A stretch of DNA of 48,020 nucleotides from Ruegeria sp. R13_0 (GTDB lineage: Bacteria > Pseudomonadota > Alphaproteobacteria > Rhodobacterales > Rhodobacteraceae): NCBI RefSeq assembly GCF_017743995.1, contig NZ_JAGHRB010000022.1, positions 1 to 48,020 of the forward strand, given 5' to 3'. A model generated the notes under the pieces. The model saw only the letters and a program-made list of their open reading frames with translations, made no database searches and was not told the origin of the DNA. The translations under genes and the position numbers were made by a program. Positions 16,675-25,295 of the stretch are shown piece after piece (positions within the stretch are counted from its first letter, which is position 1; every line of letters starts with the position of its first letter).

Positions 16675-17601
16675 ATGGCGAAGATACCGTCGTTGAAAAG
16701 CATTCAGGCCTTCGAAGCAGCCTGCCGGCATCTGAGTTTCAAGGATGCCGCCGATGAATTATGCGTCACTCCGACTGCCATTTCCCATCAGATCAAATCG
16801 CTGGAGGATCAACTTGGGGTACCCCTGTTCCACCGGTTGACCCGCGCCTTGAAATTGACGGAGGATGGGGCCAATTACGCGCCCCACATTATTGAGGCCT
16901 TCAAGAACATCGAAGCCGCCTCTCTCGCGCTGGAGGAAGACGACCTTGCGGGCACATTGACAATCTCAACCACCGGGTCCTTTGCCGCCAACTGGCTTAG
17001 CCCGCGGCTGCGAGGCTTTTACGAGAAATACCCGGAGATTTCGGTAAGGGTTCTGTCAAGCGATCAACTGGTGGATTTCAAATCCAGCGATGTGGATGTG
17101 GCCATTCGGTATGGCTTTGGCGATTATCCTGACAGTAATGTGGCTTGGGTCTTGAATGACTGGGTAGCCCCTGTCTGCAGCGTGGAAAAGGCGAAGTCAC
17201 TGAGTTCCCCCGAAGAGCTTCTGAAGTCTCGTCTGATCGAATACCAATGGAGCGGGTTTTCCGATGCGGATCCGAGTTGGGAGCGCTGGATGGGCGCGGC
17301 TGGCTTGCAGACTGGTGATGTCGAGCCCTATGTCACTTATTCCGAGGAACACATCTGCCTGCTGACGGCAAGCGATGGTCATGGTGTGGCCCTGGTCAGC
17401 CTTTTGGCCGCCGCGCGTTTTCTGGAACGTAATATGCTGGTCGCCCCCTTTGACACGGCATTGAAGAACAAGAGCTATTTTCTCGTCTGCCCGGAAACTT
17501 ACGCCAATCGTGCACGCGTTCGTGTGTTCCGGGAATGGCTATTGGACCAAGCAGATGAGTTTCGTGACAGCGCCGTCGGTCAAAGGTTTTTTGAAGATTA
17601 G
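16675..17601 (+). CDS. LysR-family regulator (GcvA-like) of the transporter/catabolic cluster
   Basis: A 308-residue LysR protein. The helix-turn-helix is at about 5-60 (SLKSIQAFEAACRHLSFKDAADELCVTPTAISHQIKSLEDQLG). The effector domain follows, with IRYGFGDYPDSNVAWVLNDWVAPVC as in the GcvA/AmpR subgroup. It stands between the divergent importer operon and the catabolic operon that starts 97 bases after its stop. It most likely controls both in response to the imported compound. An AGGAGA lies about 17 bases before the ATG, farther than usual. Confidence 0.9.
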   Translation: MAKIPSLKSIQAFEAACRHLSFKDAADELCVTPTAISHQIKSLEDQLGVPLFHRLTRALKLTEDGANYAPHIIEAFKNIEAASLALEEDDLAGTLTISTTGSFAANWLSPRLRGFYEKYPEISVRVLSSDQLVDFKSSDVDVAIRYGFGDYPDSNVAWVLNDWVAPVCSVEKAKSLSSPEELLKSRLIEYQWSGFSDADPSWERWMGAAGLQTGDVEPYVTYSEEHICLLTASDGHGVALVSLLAAARFLERNMLVAPFDTALKNKSYFLVCPETYANRARVRVFREWLLDQADEFRDSAVGQRFFED

Positions 17602-17698
17602 CGCGTCCGCAACGATCTAATCCGTCGCTTGAATTTTTGTCATTTCTAAATTGCCGCGAAGCATGCGTTTCTGAACCCACAATCAGGAGTTCTTGCGC

Positions 17699-18382
17699 AT
17701 GCAAAGTTTTGACCCTTCCCAACCCGATGGTTTCAATCAAACTCTGGACAGCACGGTCTCTGCCGACGGCGTCCCGGTCATTGCAGAACGGTATACAGTG
17801 CCAGCACGTTGCGGTGTCGCGGTGCGTTTGACAGCCGGGCAGACTTTGACCATCACCAATCCGACCGGCTGGCAAGTCTGCGATTTCTGGGCGTTCAATG
17901 CGGCAGAGCTGCATGAATATTTGTCTATGCCGCATGTGCATACGGATCTTCTGTCTGTTTTCCCAAAGATCGGTGACAGGTTGGTCAGCAATCTGCGCAA
18001 TCCTCTTTTGACACTAACCCAAGACACATCGCCGGGTGTTCATGACACAACGATCGCCGCTTGCGATGCCAACCGGTACAAGCAATTGGGCGTCACTGAT
18101 TATCACGACAATTGCGCCGACAACTTGAGGCAGGCCTTGCTTGCTATCGGGAAAAAAGCGCCGCATGTGCCAGCGCCCTTCAATCTGTGGATGAACGTAC
18201 CAGTTCACCCTGATGGCAGCCTTGCCTGGGCTGCGCCAGTGTCAAAGCCGGGGGACAGCATGACCTTCAAAGCTGAGATGCCAGTCTACGCTGTGATGTC
18301 AGCCTGCCCGCAAGATATCACTCCGGTCAACGGGGACGAAGGCAAACCGAGCGAGCTGGAATTTGTTGTTCATGACGGCTGA
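17699..18382 (+). CDS. DUF1989 (urea carboxylase-associated / carboxyguanidine deiminase-like) protein
   Basis: A 227-residue cupin-like protein of DUF1989. Family landmarks are ARCGVAVRLTAGQTLTITN, CDFWAFNA, the GDRLVSNLRNPLLTLTQDTS stretch, HDTTIAACDANRY and NCADNL. Known members (CgdA/CgdB) deiminate carboxyguanidine next to guanidine carboxylase. No such carboxylase is present in this window, so the substrate is open. The ATG at 17699 is chosen because AGGAG (17685-17689) sits nine bases upstream. It opens the catabolic operon, and its stop overlaps the next start by 11 bases. A second, truncated copy of this family lies at 26.15-26.42 kb. Confidence 0.85.
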   Translation: MQSFDPSQPDGFNQTLDSTVSADGVPVIAERYTVPARCGVAVRLTAGQTLTITNPTGWQVCDFWAFNAAELHEYLSMPHVHTDLLSVFPKIGDRLVSNLRNPLLTLTQDTSPGVHDTTIAACDANRYKQLGVTDYHDNCADNLRQALLAIGKKAPHVPAPFNLWMNVPVHPDGSLAWAAPVSKPGDSMTFKAEMPVYAVMSACPQDITPVNGDEGKPSELEFVVHDG

Positions 18383-19883
18383 TGGCGGCGACATATTTTC
18401 TGCCCGCTGGATCATCGAAGATGCCTTTCACAGTCACACCGACTTCGCACTTTATGTTCTGGACGGCAGAATAGGTGGCTTGGCGCCTCTGGCAGAAATA
18501 AAGTCACGTTATCCCAGCGCAAGGGTGCACTCGGACACAAACACGGCGATCCTGCCCGGGTTTGTGAATGCGCATCACCATTGCTATGGGGTGAACCTGA
18601 TCAACCAAGGGATACGGGATGACCTGTTAGAGCCTTGGATTTTCGCCTCCGCTGGCGCAGCCGACATTGCGCCGCGCCTCGCCACCGAATACGCGGCAAT
18701 GCGCTTGCTGAAGAATGGGGTAACGGCTGTTGTGGATGCTGGCACCGCGGGTCAGACAGCGGCCATTGCCGAAGCGAAGATAAGGGACAAAATCGCCGTA
18801 TATAATGGGCTTGGCCTGTCCTGTGCCATCGCGCCGGGCGAGAGATGGCGCAACCAGCTTGTGCATCCATATGGGCAAAGCCAGTCGTTTCTGACCACCT
18901 TGCCCGAGGTTCTGCGATGCAAACTGCAACGCCAACACGTTGCGCGTACACGTATTGCACCGCAAAGCTTTGTGCGGCTTCTGTCCCGGATGCATGGCGA
19001 ATACGCGGCATCTGAATGCGCTGATGTGTGGTTTGGCCCCACGGCACCGCATTGGACGGGCCGAGAGATCCTTCGCGACATTGCCAGGGAGGTTCGCGAA
19101 AGCGGCCAGCGCATTCACACACATGCCGAGGAGACTCGGCTGCAGCACCTGTCGGCTTCAGCCTGGAGTTTTCAGGGTGCCATCGCAGAATTGGGCAAAG
19201 CTGGCCTGCTCACTGACGGCTTGTCTTTGGCGCATATGGTCTGGGCGGACGAAAAAGATCTGGCGCGAGTGGCCGAGGTGCGCGCGCATATCGTGTGCAA
19301 TCCTAGCTCCAATTTGCGGCTGCGGTCCGGCATTGCACCCGCGCCATTGATGAAGCGGATGGGCATCAACCTTGCACTGGGGATGGATGGGACCAGCCTG
19401 GCAGGCGATGACGATATGTTCACCGAAATGCGTCTGGCGCAAAGCCTTTATTGGTCGAGTGATCGAGCGAACCCTAGCCTGACCGCGAAGGATGTTTTCG
19501 ACATGGCCACTTTGGGTGGCGCGCGTTTGATGGGTATGGATCACAGCATCGGAAGCCTGTCCGTCGGCAAACGCGCCGACTTTGTGATCCTGCGCCTGAA
19601 CCGTCTTGAAGGTCCCTGGTTAGACCCTGGCATTGATCCGGTTGAGCTATTGGTCAGCTCGGCAAAATCCACGGACATCCAGAGCGTCTTCACCGGCGGA
19701 CAACTGGCCGTTTCGCACGGCGAGGCCCAAAGGTGCGACGAAAAGTTAATTCTTCAAAACATCACCGACAGCATGCAGTGCGCCGCGGATCAAAGGCTGA
19801 GCGCCAGTGAATATGCCGTCGTCAAATCCGCATTGCAGCGCTGGTATGACGATTGGCTGACGAACAATACCCCGCAATTGTGA
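18372..19883 (+). CDS. Amidohydrolase, cytosine/guanine deaminase or TrzA-like
   Basis: A metal-dependent amidohydrolase of about 503 residues that should remove an amino (or other leaving) group from an N-heterocycle. Metal site elements are visible: NAHHH (about 67-71), HTHAEE in the middle (about 237-242), LAHMVW, and the terminal Asp in LGMDGTSLAGDDDMFTEMRLA. The composite C-terminal beta region (GSLSVGKRADFVIL) is intact. The ATG at 18372 overlaps the DUF1989 stop; TTG codons at 18363 and 18366 are alternatives. Closest recognisable relatives are the deaminase/chlorohydrolase group (guanine deaminase, AtzA/TrzN). The exact substrate is unknown. Confidence 0.85.
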   Translation: MTADGGDIFSARWIIEDAFHSHTDFALYVLDGRIGGLAPLAEIKSRYPSARVHSDTNTAILPGFVNAHHHCYGVNLINQGIRDDLLEPWIFASAGAADIAPRLATEYAAMRLLKNGVTAVVDAGTAGQTAAIAEAKIRDKIAVYNGLGLSCAIAPGERWRNQLVHPYGQSQSFLTTLPEVLRCKLQRQHVARTRIAPQSFVRLLSRMHGEYAASECADVWFGPTAPHWTGREILRDIAREVRESGQRIHTHAEETRLQHLSASAWSFQGAIAELGKAGLLTDGLSLAHMVWADEKDLARVAEVRAHIVCNPSSNLRLRSGIAPAPLMKRMGINLALGMDGTSLAGDDDMFTEMRLAQSLYWSSDRANPSLTAKDVFDMATLGGARLMGMDHSIGSLSVGKRADFVILRLNRLEGPWLDPGIDPVELLVSSAKSTDIQSVFTGGQLAVSHGEAQRCDEKLILQNITDSMQCAADQRLSASEYAVVKSALQRWYDDWLTNNTPQL

Positions 19884-19898
19884 CAGAGGAGCAAGACC

Positions 19899-20786
19899 AT
19901 GCAGAAGAAGATAATCTGGCCAAACGGCGCGCGATGCGCCTGCGCGATCACCTTTGATATCGATGCGGACAGCCTGATCCATATCGCAAAGCCGGTCGAC
20001 GGGCATGATCGCCTCTATCCGATCTCCATGGGGCGCTACGGGCCAACGGTTGCCATCCCTCGGATTCTAGAAACCTACAAACGTCTCGGGCTGAAACAGT
20101 CCTTCTTCGCCCCCGGATGGGTCGTGGAGCAATATCCGGATGCTATGCAAGCCATCCTGAAAGATGGTCATGAAATCGGCCATCATGGCTATTTGCACGA
20201 AGACCCGACAAGCCACAGCGCGTCTGAACAAGCCTATTGGTTTGAACGCGGGCTGGAGTCGCATAAGCGGGTTCTGGGCAATGTGCCAAAAGGCTATCGC
20301 GCACCGGTTTATAATGTGACGCAAACCGTCATCGACCTGCTGAACAAGCATGACTTCGACTATGACAGTTCGCTGATGGCGGATGATGTGCCATATCTCT
20401 TGCGATCCGGCGGGCGGACTTTGGTCGAACTACCATCGCATTGGGGAACCGACGACTGGCCGCAATTTGCACATTTTGAGGAGATTGGCTACATGATGCC
20501 CGTCGCCGGGCCACGCGCCGGGCTGACCCCATTTTGGGAGGAATTCGAAGCCCAATACGAAGAAGGTGGCTTCTGGATCGGCATCTGGCATCCCTTCCTG
20601 ACCGGGCGTTTGGCGCGGTGGCGGCAGGTGGAAGACTGGATGGAAACCGTCTTGAACAGGGGTGACGTCTGGTTCGCCACTCTCGGAGAGATCGCGCAGC
20701 ACGTGCGCACTCAATATGAGGCAGACCGGCAAAGCGTACGGGTTGAAGAACTGCCCTATTATCAGGCTCCGGTCCTGACGACATGA
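19899..20786 (+). CDS. Polysaccharide-deacetylase-family hydrolase, cyclic imidase/PuuE-like
   Basis: A 295-residue NodB-fold metal hydrolase without signal peptide, so it acts in the cytoplasm on a small molecule rather than on a glycan. Visible metal and catalytic motifs are TFDIDAD (18-24), HEIGHHGYLHEDP (about 91-103), RAPVYN (134-139) and WHPF near the C-terminus. Cytoplasmic members of this type include cyclic imide hydrolase (imidase) and PuuE allantoinase. It may open the ring made by the amidohydrolase. The ribosome-binding site GAGGAG precedes the ATG by about eight bases. Its stop overlaps the amidase start as ATGA. Confidence 0.82.
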   Translation: MQKKIIWPNGARCACAITFDIDADSLIHIAKPVDGHDRLYPISMGRYGPTVAIPRILETYKRLGLKQSFFAPGWVVEQYPDAMQAILKDGHEIGHHGYLHEDPTSHSASEQAYWFERGLESHKRVLGNVPKGYRAPVYNVTQTVIDLLNKHDFDYDSSLMADDVPYLLRSGGRTLVELPSHWGTDDWPQFAHFEEIGYMMPVAGPRAGLTPFWEEFEAQYEEGGFWIGIWHPFLTGRLARWRQVEDWMETVLNRGDVWFATLGEIAQHVRTQYEADRQSVRVEELPYYQAPVLTT

Positions 20787-22054
20787 ATATCCTTCAACGG
20801 GCGCGCGACTTCCTGGCTTCGCTCGACGCGCAGCGCGAGGTATTCCTTGGCGTTGCGCCAGATAGAGTGTTGCAGGATGCCCGATCCGCCACCGCGCGGC
20901 AGGCCGCAGGGAGGCTGCTTGGCTCGTTGGACGGCCAGTTTCTTGCGGTGAAGGCCAATATCGACGTGCATGCACTCCGCAGCAATGCGGGATCTTTGGC
21001 CATCGATCCTCAACCAGCAGACACTGACGCCCCGATCGTGGCCAAGCTACGTTCTGCGGGCGCGATCGTTCTGGGTCATGTGAACATGTCGGAGTTCGCC
21101 TTCTCCGGGCTCGGAGTTAATCCGCATTTCGGCACCCCTCTGAATGCGTTGGATAGCACACTGGTGCCCGGAGGGTCCTCGAGCGGATCGGCGTCAGCCG
21201 TTGCCTTGGGCTTGGCCGACATCGCATTGGGCACAGATACCTCCGGCTCCGTGCGCATTCCTGCCGCCTGTCAGGGCTTGGTGGGGTTTCGCCCAACTAT
21301 GGGCCGCTATGAAAGCGCCGGGATTTTACCACTGGCGCCTTCTCTGGATACGCCAGGCTCACTCGCTTTTAACGTCAGTCAGATTTGCGCTGTAGATCGC
21401 GTTTTGTCGGATTGCAAAGAAACCGGGCACGCCTGCCGTCATATTCTGTGCCTGAGGGAAGACGCCCTGGTGGGATTTACCCCGGAAATCAGGGCTATGT
21501 ACGAACAGGCCCAGCAGCATTTGCCCGATCATGGCGTCGAATTGGAAAGGGTTGATATCCGTAGTTTCACTCGTGTCACGGAGATCTTCCAAACCTATGG
21601 AACGCTGGTGAGCGCCGAAGCCTTTCGTCTTCTGCCAAGTTTGGTCGGAGACCAGCAGGCCAGACTGGACCCAAATGTGCAGGATCGCCTTGCTCAGGCG
21701 GCTTCAATCCTTGGCACAGATCTGCAAGCATTGCTGGAAATCCGGCGGGCCCTCATCCTGGACTTTGGCAGGGAACTGGCTGGGAAGATGCTGCTTTATC
21801 CGACATTGCCGTCGTACCCGCCGTCTGTTCTGGCTGTGACCCGCGATAAAGGGGTCTTTGCACGGGAAAACGCCCTTATCCTGTCGGTATCGATGAAAGC
21901 CGCTTTTCTCAATGCTCCAACAATTTCCGTTCCATTTGGGGATCGGAGACCGGGGGTCAGCCTATCCTTGAGCGGCGGCGCAAACAGGGACGCGGATGTA
22001 CTTGCGACGGCGTCTCATCTGGAGAAGATTTTTTCAGCGGTTAGAGATGGCTGA
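20783..22054 (+). CDS. Amidase-signature family hydrolase
   Basis: A 423-residue amidase with the Ser-cisSer-Lys triad: Lys57 in AVKANID, the serine loop GGSSSGSA (130-137) and the nucleophile Ser156 in DTSGSVRIPA. It is shorter than allophanate hydrolase (about 600 residues) and near the size of biuret or half-amide hydrolases. Translationally coupled to the deacetylase-fold gene, it probably releases the final ammonia from the ring-opened amide. It is the last gene of the operon. Confidence 0.87.
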   Translation: MNILQRARDFLASLDAQREVFLGVAPDRVLQDARSATARQAAGRLLGSLDGQFLAVKANIDVHALRSNAGSLAIDPQPADTDAPIVAKLRSAGAIVLGHVNMSEFAFSGLGVNPHFGTPLNALDSTLVPGGSSSGSASAVALGLADIALGTDTSGSVRIPAACQGLVGFRPTMGRYESAGILPLAPSLDTPGSLAFNVSQICAVDRVLSDCKETGHACRHILCLREDALVGFTPEIRAMYEQAQQHLPDHGVELERVDIRSFTRVTEIFQTYGTLVSAEAFRLLPSLVGDQQARLDPNVQDRLAQAASILGTDLQALLEIRRALILDFGRELAGKMLLYPTLPSYPPSVLAVTRDKGVFARENALILSVSMKAAFLNAPTISVPFGDRRPGVSLSLSGGANRDADVLATASHLEKIFSAVRDG

Positions 22055-22149
22055 GGTCAGTTCACTCTATTCAGAATTCTCTTCATTTGTACCTGGGCGT
22101 CTCTGGCTTCACCTTTGAATGGTTCATTGCAAACTGACTAGGTGACAAG

Positions 22150-22809
22150 ATGACCACAATCCTGAGAATTGACGCCAGCGTGCGCCGCACCGACAACCCT
22201 GTTGCGGCCTATAACTCCATTTCCCGTGCTTTGGCGGACAGTTTCGTAGAAGAATGGAAAACGGTTGATCCGGACGTCGAAATTATTCTGCGTGACGTCG
22301 GAATGGCACCACCAGATTTCATTTCCAACGATTGGATCGCGTCTGTCTTTACAGCAGAAGAAGAACGCACTCCTGAACAGAGCGCTTTGGTCAGCTTGTC
22401 TGACACGCTGATTGATGAACTTGACCGCTCCGACATCCTGCTGATATCGACGCCCATGTACAACTATGGCATGCCCGCAGCCCTGAAGGCTTGGTTTGAT
22501 CAGATCATCCGGATCAACAAGACATTTACGTTTGATTTGGCGCGCGGCGACTTCCCTCTGGAACCGATCATGTCCGGAAAAACACTGGTGCTGCTGACAT
22601 CGGCTGGCGAATTCGGCTTTGAGAACGGTGGGATTCGCAATGACTCGGGTCACCTTTCTGCGCATATCAACACATTGCGCAAGTACCTGGGCGCAGAACG
22701 CATGTTCGAAGCTGCGGCCGAGTATCAGGAATTTGCCGATGAGCGTCACAAAGCTTCGGTTGCCACAGCTCAGGCTCAGGCACGTCATATTGCGCGTGAG
22801 CTTGCCTAA
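22150..22809 (+). CDS. azoR: FMN-dependent NADH-azoreductase / quinone oxidoreductase
   Basis: A 219-residue flavodoxin-fold reductase that moves two electrons from NAD(P)H to quinones or azo compounds. Family motifs are the N-terminal ILRIDASVR, and STPMYNYGMPAALKAWFDQ with IRINKTF near residues 98-125, which bind FMN and shape the active site. It is followed by an FAD disulfide oxidoreductase on the same strand, pointing to a redox/detoxification cassette. The 269 bases to the next gene hold no clear gene. Confidence 0.88.
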   Translation: MTTILRIDASVRRTDNPVAAYNSISRALADSFVEEWKTVDPDVEIILRDVGMAPPDFISNDWIASVFTAEEERTPEQSALVSLSDTLIDELDRSDILLISTPMYNYGMPAALKAWFDQIIRINKTFTFDLARGDFPLEPIMSGKTLVLLTSAGEFGFENGGIRNDSGHLSAHINTLRKYLGAERMFEAAAEYQEFADERHKASVATAQAQARHIARELA

Positions 22810-23078
22810 CCGTTAGCAGACCGGCAACTGGAGATGTCTATGGCCACGAATACAATTCCCGGGGACGCTTCACCGGAGCGTTGCTTGCTCGACTGATCGA
22901 AAAACCTGACGCGCATTACTTTTGTGCGTACCAGTCAGTTTCATGGGCGACGTGCAGGCTGACCTGGAAAGCCAAGGCGTTCCCGCCGAGTAGATCCACG
23001 CCGAAAGTTTCGGTTCCGCCATGTGATCTCTATAGACGAAGATCTGCAATCGGAAATTAGAACGAGAGGAGTAACAAT

Positions 23079-24425
23079 ATGCGCGAGTCATATGATGTGA
23101 TCATTATTGGTGGGGGCAATGCAGGGTTCGGTGTTTCCTCCATGGCACATGAAGCCGGAAAATCCATTGCCTTTATCGAAGCGCGCGATTTTGGCGGGAC
23201 CTGCCCCAATCGCGGCTGCACGCCAAAAAAAGTTCTTGTGGCAGCTGCCCATGCGATGCACGAGATCGAACAAGCGCCCATCCACGGGATCGAAGTCAGC
23301 AAGCCAAAGCTCAATTGGGCGAAACTGATTGAGCGAGAGAAGAATTTGGTTGGTTTCATCCCTGAAGCCATGCAGGGGCTGGCCGAAAAACGCGGGGATG
23401 TCTTTCGAGGCACTGCGCGATTTGTCGGGCCGAACGAGGTTGAGGTCGACGGTCAGATTATACATGGCAAGGACATCGTTATCGCAACAGGATCGAAGCC
23501 AAGGCCTCTGCCTATTCCCGGCAGCGAGCACATGATCACGTCCGACGAAGTTCTTTCCGATGCGACATTGCCGAAAGAAGTTGTCTTCATTGGCGGCGGC
23601 GTCATTGCCATGGAGTTCAGTCATATCTACGCGCGAGCCGGAGTGCAGGTGACAATCCTTGAAGCGCTGCCACAGTTGCTGCCACGTATGGACAGTGACG
23701 CCGTATCGGCTCTGCAAGTGGAAACCGAACGACTGGGCGTAGCGGTCAAAACCGGAGTATCGGTGACGGCAATCGAGAAGACTGCTGACGGGTTGCGTGT
23801 TGAATTCGAGCATGACGGCAGAAACCAAAGTCTTTTAGCCGAGCGGGTCGTCAACGGCGCAGGCCGCGTCGCCAATATCGACGGGCTTAACCTCGATGCC
23901 GCCGGTGTCGGGCATGACGGACTTCGCATTCTGATCGACGATACGATGCGGTCCACCTCCAACTCTTCAGTCTGGGTTGCGGGCGATGCTGTCACCAGTT
24001 CCGCTCAACTATCCCCCATCGCAACGTATGAGGGTCAGATTGTCGGCCACAACATCGTGCATGGACCAACTAAAAGGCCGGATTACAGCGTGATCCCCAG
24101 CGCCGTCTACACCGTTCCAGCGCTCAGCACCGTGGGCCTGACTGAAGCCGAAGCGCGGGAAAAGGTTCTCGATGTCTCAGTTACGGTTTCTGATATGTCC
24201 GCGTGGTTTTCCACCAAGACCTACGCGGAAACGGCAGCCTGGTCCAAAGTTTTGGTCGACAAGAGTTCCGATCAAGTCTTGGGTGCTCATATTCTGGGCC
24301 ATCACGGTGACGAACTGATTCATCTCTTTGCGATGGCCATACGTCACGGCATCTCTGCCAGCGATCTCAAGTCCTCGCTTTATGCGTTTCCGACCTTCGC
24401 CGCGGATATGAAATCTTTGATTTAG
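23079..24425 (+). CDS. FAD-dependent pyridine nucleotide-disulfide oxidoreductase
   Basis: A 448-residue glutathione-reductase/dihydrolipoyl-dehydrogenase-family protein. FAD-binding IIIGGGNAGFG is at 8-18 and the redox disulfide GTCPNRGCTPKK uses Cys42 and Cys47. The NAD(P)-binding VVFIGGGVIAMEF and the second FAD segment VWVAGDAV follow. At the C-terminus the usual catalytic His-Pro-Thr is replaced by Phe-Pro-Thr (YAFPTFAADM), so it is not a normal lipoamide or glutathione reductase. Ribosome-binding site GAGAGGAG is well placed. Its substrate is unknown. Confidence 0.87.
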   Translation: MRESYDVIIIGGGNAGFGVSSMAHEAGKSIAFIEARDFGGTCPNRGCTPKKVLVAAAHAMHEIEQAPIHGIEVSKPKLNWAKLIEREKNLVGFIPEAMQGLAEKRGDVFRGTARFVGPNEVEVDGQIIHGKDIVIATGSKPRPLPIPGSEHMITSDEVLSDATLPKEVVFIGGGVIAMEFSHIYARAGVQVTILEALPQLLPRMDSDAVSALQVETERLGVAVKTGVSVTAIEKTADGLRVEFEHDGRNQSLLAERVVNGAGRVANIDGLNLDAAGVGHDGLRILIDDTMRSTSNSSVWVAGDAVTSSAQLSPIATYEGQIVGHNIVHGPTKRPDYSVIPSAVYTVPALSTVGLTEAEAREKVLDVSVTVSDMSAWFSTKTYAETAAWSKVLVDKSSDQVLGAHILGHHGDELIHLFAMAIRHGISASDLKSSLYAFPTFAADMKSLI

Positions 24426-24467
24426 AGCAGCTTGATACAAGCTGATCCTTCCCAAAGGAGAGCCGCC

Positions 24468-24577
24468 ATGAACGATCAAGTCTGTCTGATTACAGGTGTC
24501 GGTGACAGAACCGGAGCATCGCTTGCCCGCCGGTTTGCACGGGACGGGAACCGTATTGCCTTGCTGGCCCGGAACAC
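24468..24577 (+). pseudogene. 5' fragment of a short-chain dehydrogenase interrupted by an IS6 element
   Basis: After AAGGAG (24455-24460) the ATG opens MNDQVCLITGVGDRTGASLA and continues RRFARDGNRIALLARN, the first strand and glycine motif of an SDR. After about 36 codons it runs into the IS6 left end at 24578. No remaining SDR sequence is found on the other side, so the 3' part was deleted or replaced. Confidence 0.75.
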
Positions 24578-24591
24578 GGTTATGTCACAAA
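24578..24591. repeat. Left terminal inverted repeat of an IS6-family element
   Basis: GGTTATGTCACAAA is the mate of the right end at 112-125 (12 of 14 positions after complementing; both continue with CT). It sits exactly at the break in the SDR gene, 85 bases before the transposase frame. Confidence 0.6.
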
Positions 24592-24662
24592 CTCTGAGGT
24601 CTAGTTGATAAGCATGCGTGATCTGAGGTTTGTACTCGTAGAGTAGTTTTCGAACAGGTTAA

Positions 24663-24900
24663 TTGAGCACGATCTCATTGAAGGACTGTCATTTCCCCAA
24701 GAATGCGGTTTTGTATGCCGAGCACTTCTATCTGCGGTACACAGTGTCGTATCGGGATTTGGAAGAAATCCTGGCCGAACGCGGTGTTCGAGTTGACCAC
24801 GCCACTCTCAATAGGTGGGTTGTGAAGTATTCACCGATGATCGCAGCACGTGCGCAATCGAAGAAACGTCCAACGCTGAGATCATGGCACATGGACGAGA
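24663..24900 (+). pseudogene. Truncated IS6-family transposase (N-terminal part)
   Basis: The frame starts with TTG and gives HFPKNAVLYAEHFYLRYTVS, YRDLEEILAERGVRVDHATL and NRWVVKYSP, the standard N-terminal zinc-free/HTH region of IS6 transposases. It then reaches the first catalytic Asp in SWHMDETF. Homology stops soon after, near 24900; the remaining codons to 24992 are out of family. Two of the three DDE residues are missing, so it cannot act alone. Confidence 0.8.
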
Positions 24901-24919
24901 CCTTTAAGCACCCGACGCG

Positions 24920-25262
24920 GTACCGTCGTGTTTCAGGGTGCAGAATGGCAAGGTTGGTCCGGTGCAGTTGGAGCGAGTTGTTCGTCTGTTAAAGGACCAA
25001 TTCTGGCTAGTTCCGTGGCCCTTGCCGAGTTGGCCACCATTGGAACGGGGCGGCCTTGTTACCCGTGCCCATGTTCGAACGCTACATCGAACAAGGCCGC
25101 TTTATAAAACCCTTCAATGAAGCCTTTAACGCCGGTAGATTCTACATTGCTTGGCCTTCGGATCGTCACGCAACGGAAGCTATGAGCGAGTTTGCAGAGT
25201 GGCTGACCGCCAACGGAGCCATTAATGGAAGTGACTACACAGGCGAAAACCGCGCAAATTGA
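24920..25262 (+). pseudogene. C-terminal remnant of a LysR-family regulator with a frameshift
   Basis: Downstream of the broken transposase one frame reads FQGAEWQGWSGAVGASCSSV and then SSVALAELATIGTG up to about 25050. After a shift the next frame reads AALLPVPMFERYIEQGRFIKPF and ends FYIAWPSDRHATEAMSEFAEWL at 25262. Together they are the end of a GcvA-like effector domain. The DNA-binding half is gone, so this is a dead gene joined to the IS6 fragment. Confidence 0.65.
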
Positions 25263-25295
25263 TCTGCATCAATATTTGAGCCGCAAGCGCGAGAT

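Noticed and set aside
17699..22054. Guanidine-degradation operon
   Set aside because: DUF1989 proteins occur in guanidine use, but no biotin-dependent carboxylase and only one complete DUF1989 gene is present, and the amidase is too short for allophanate hydrolase.
22810..23078. Possible small gene between azoR and the FAD oxidoreductase
   Set aside because: Only short frames broken by stops are found and no family features.
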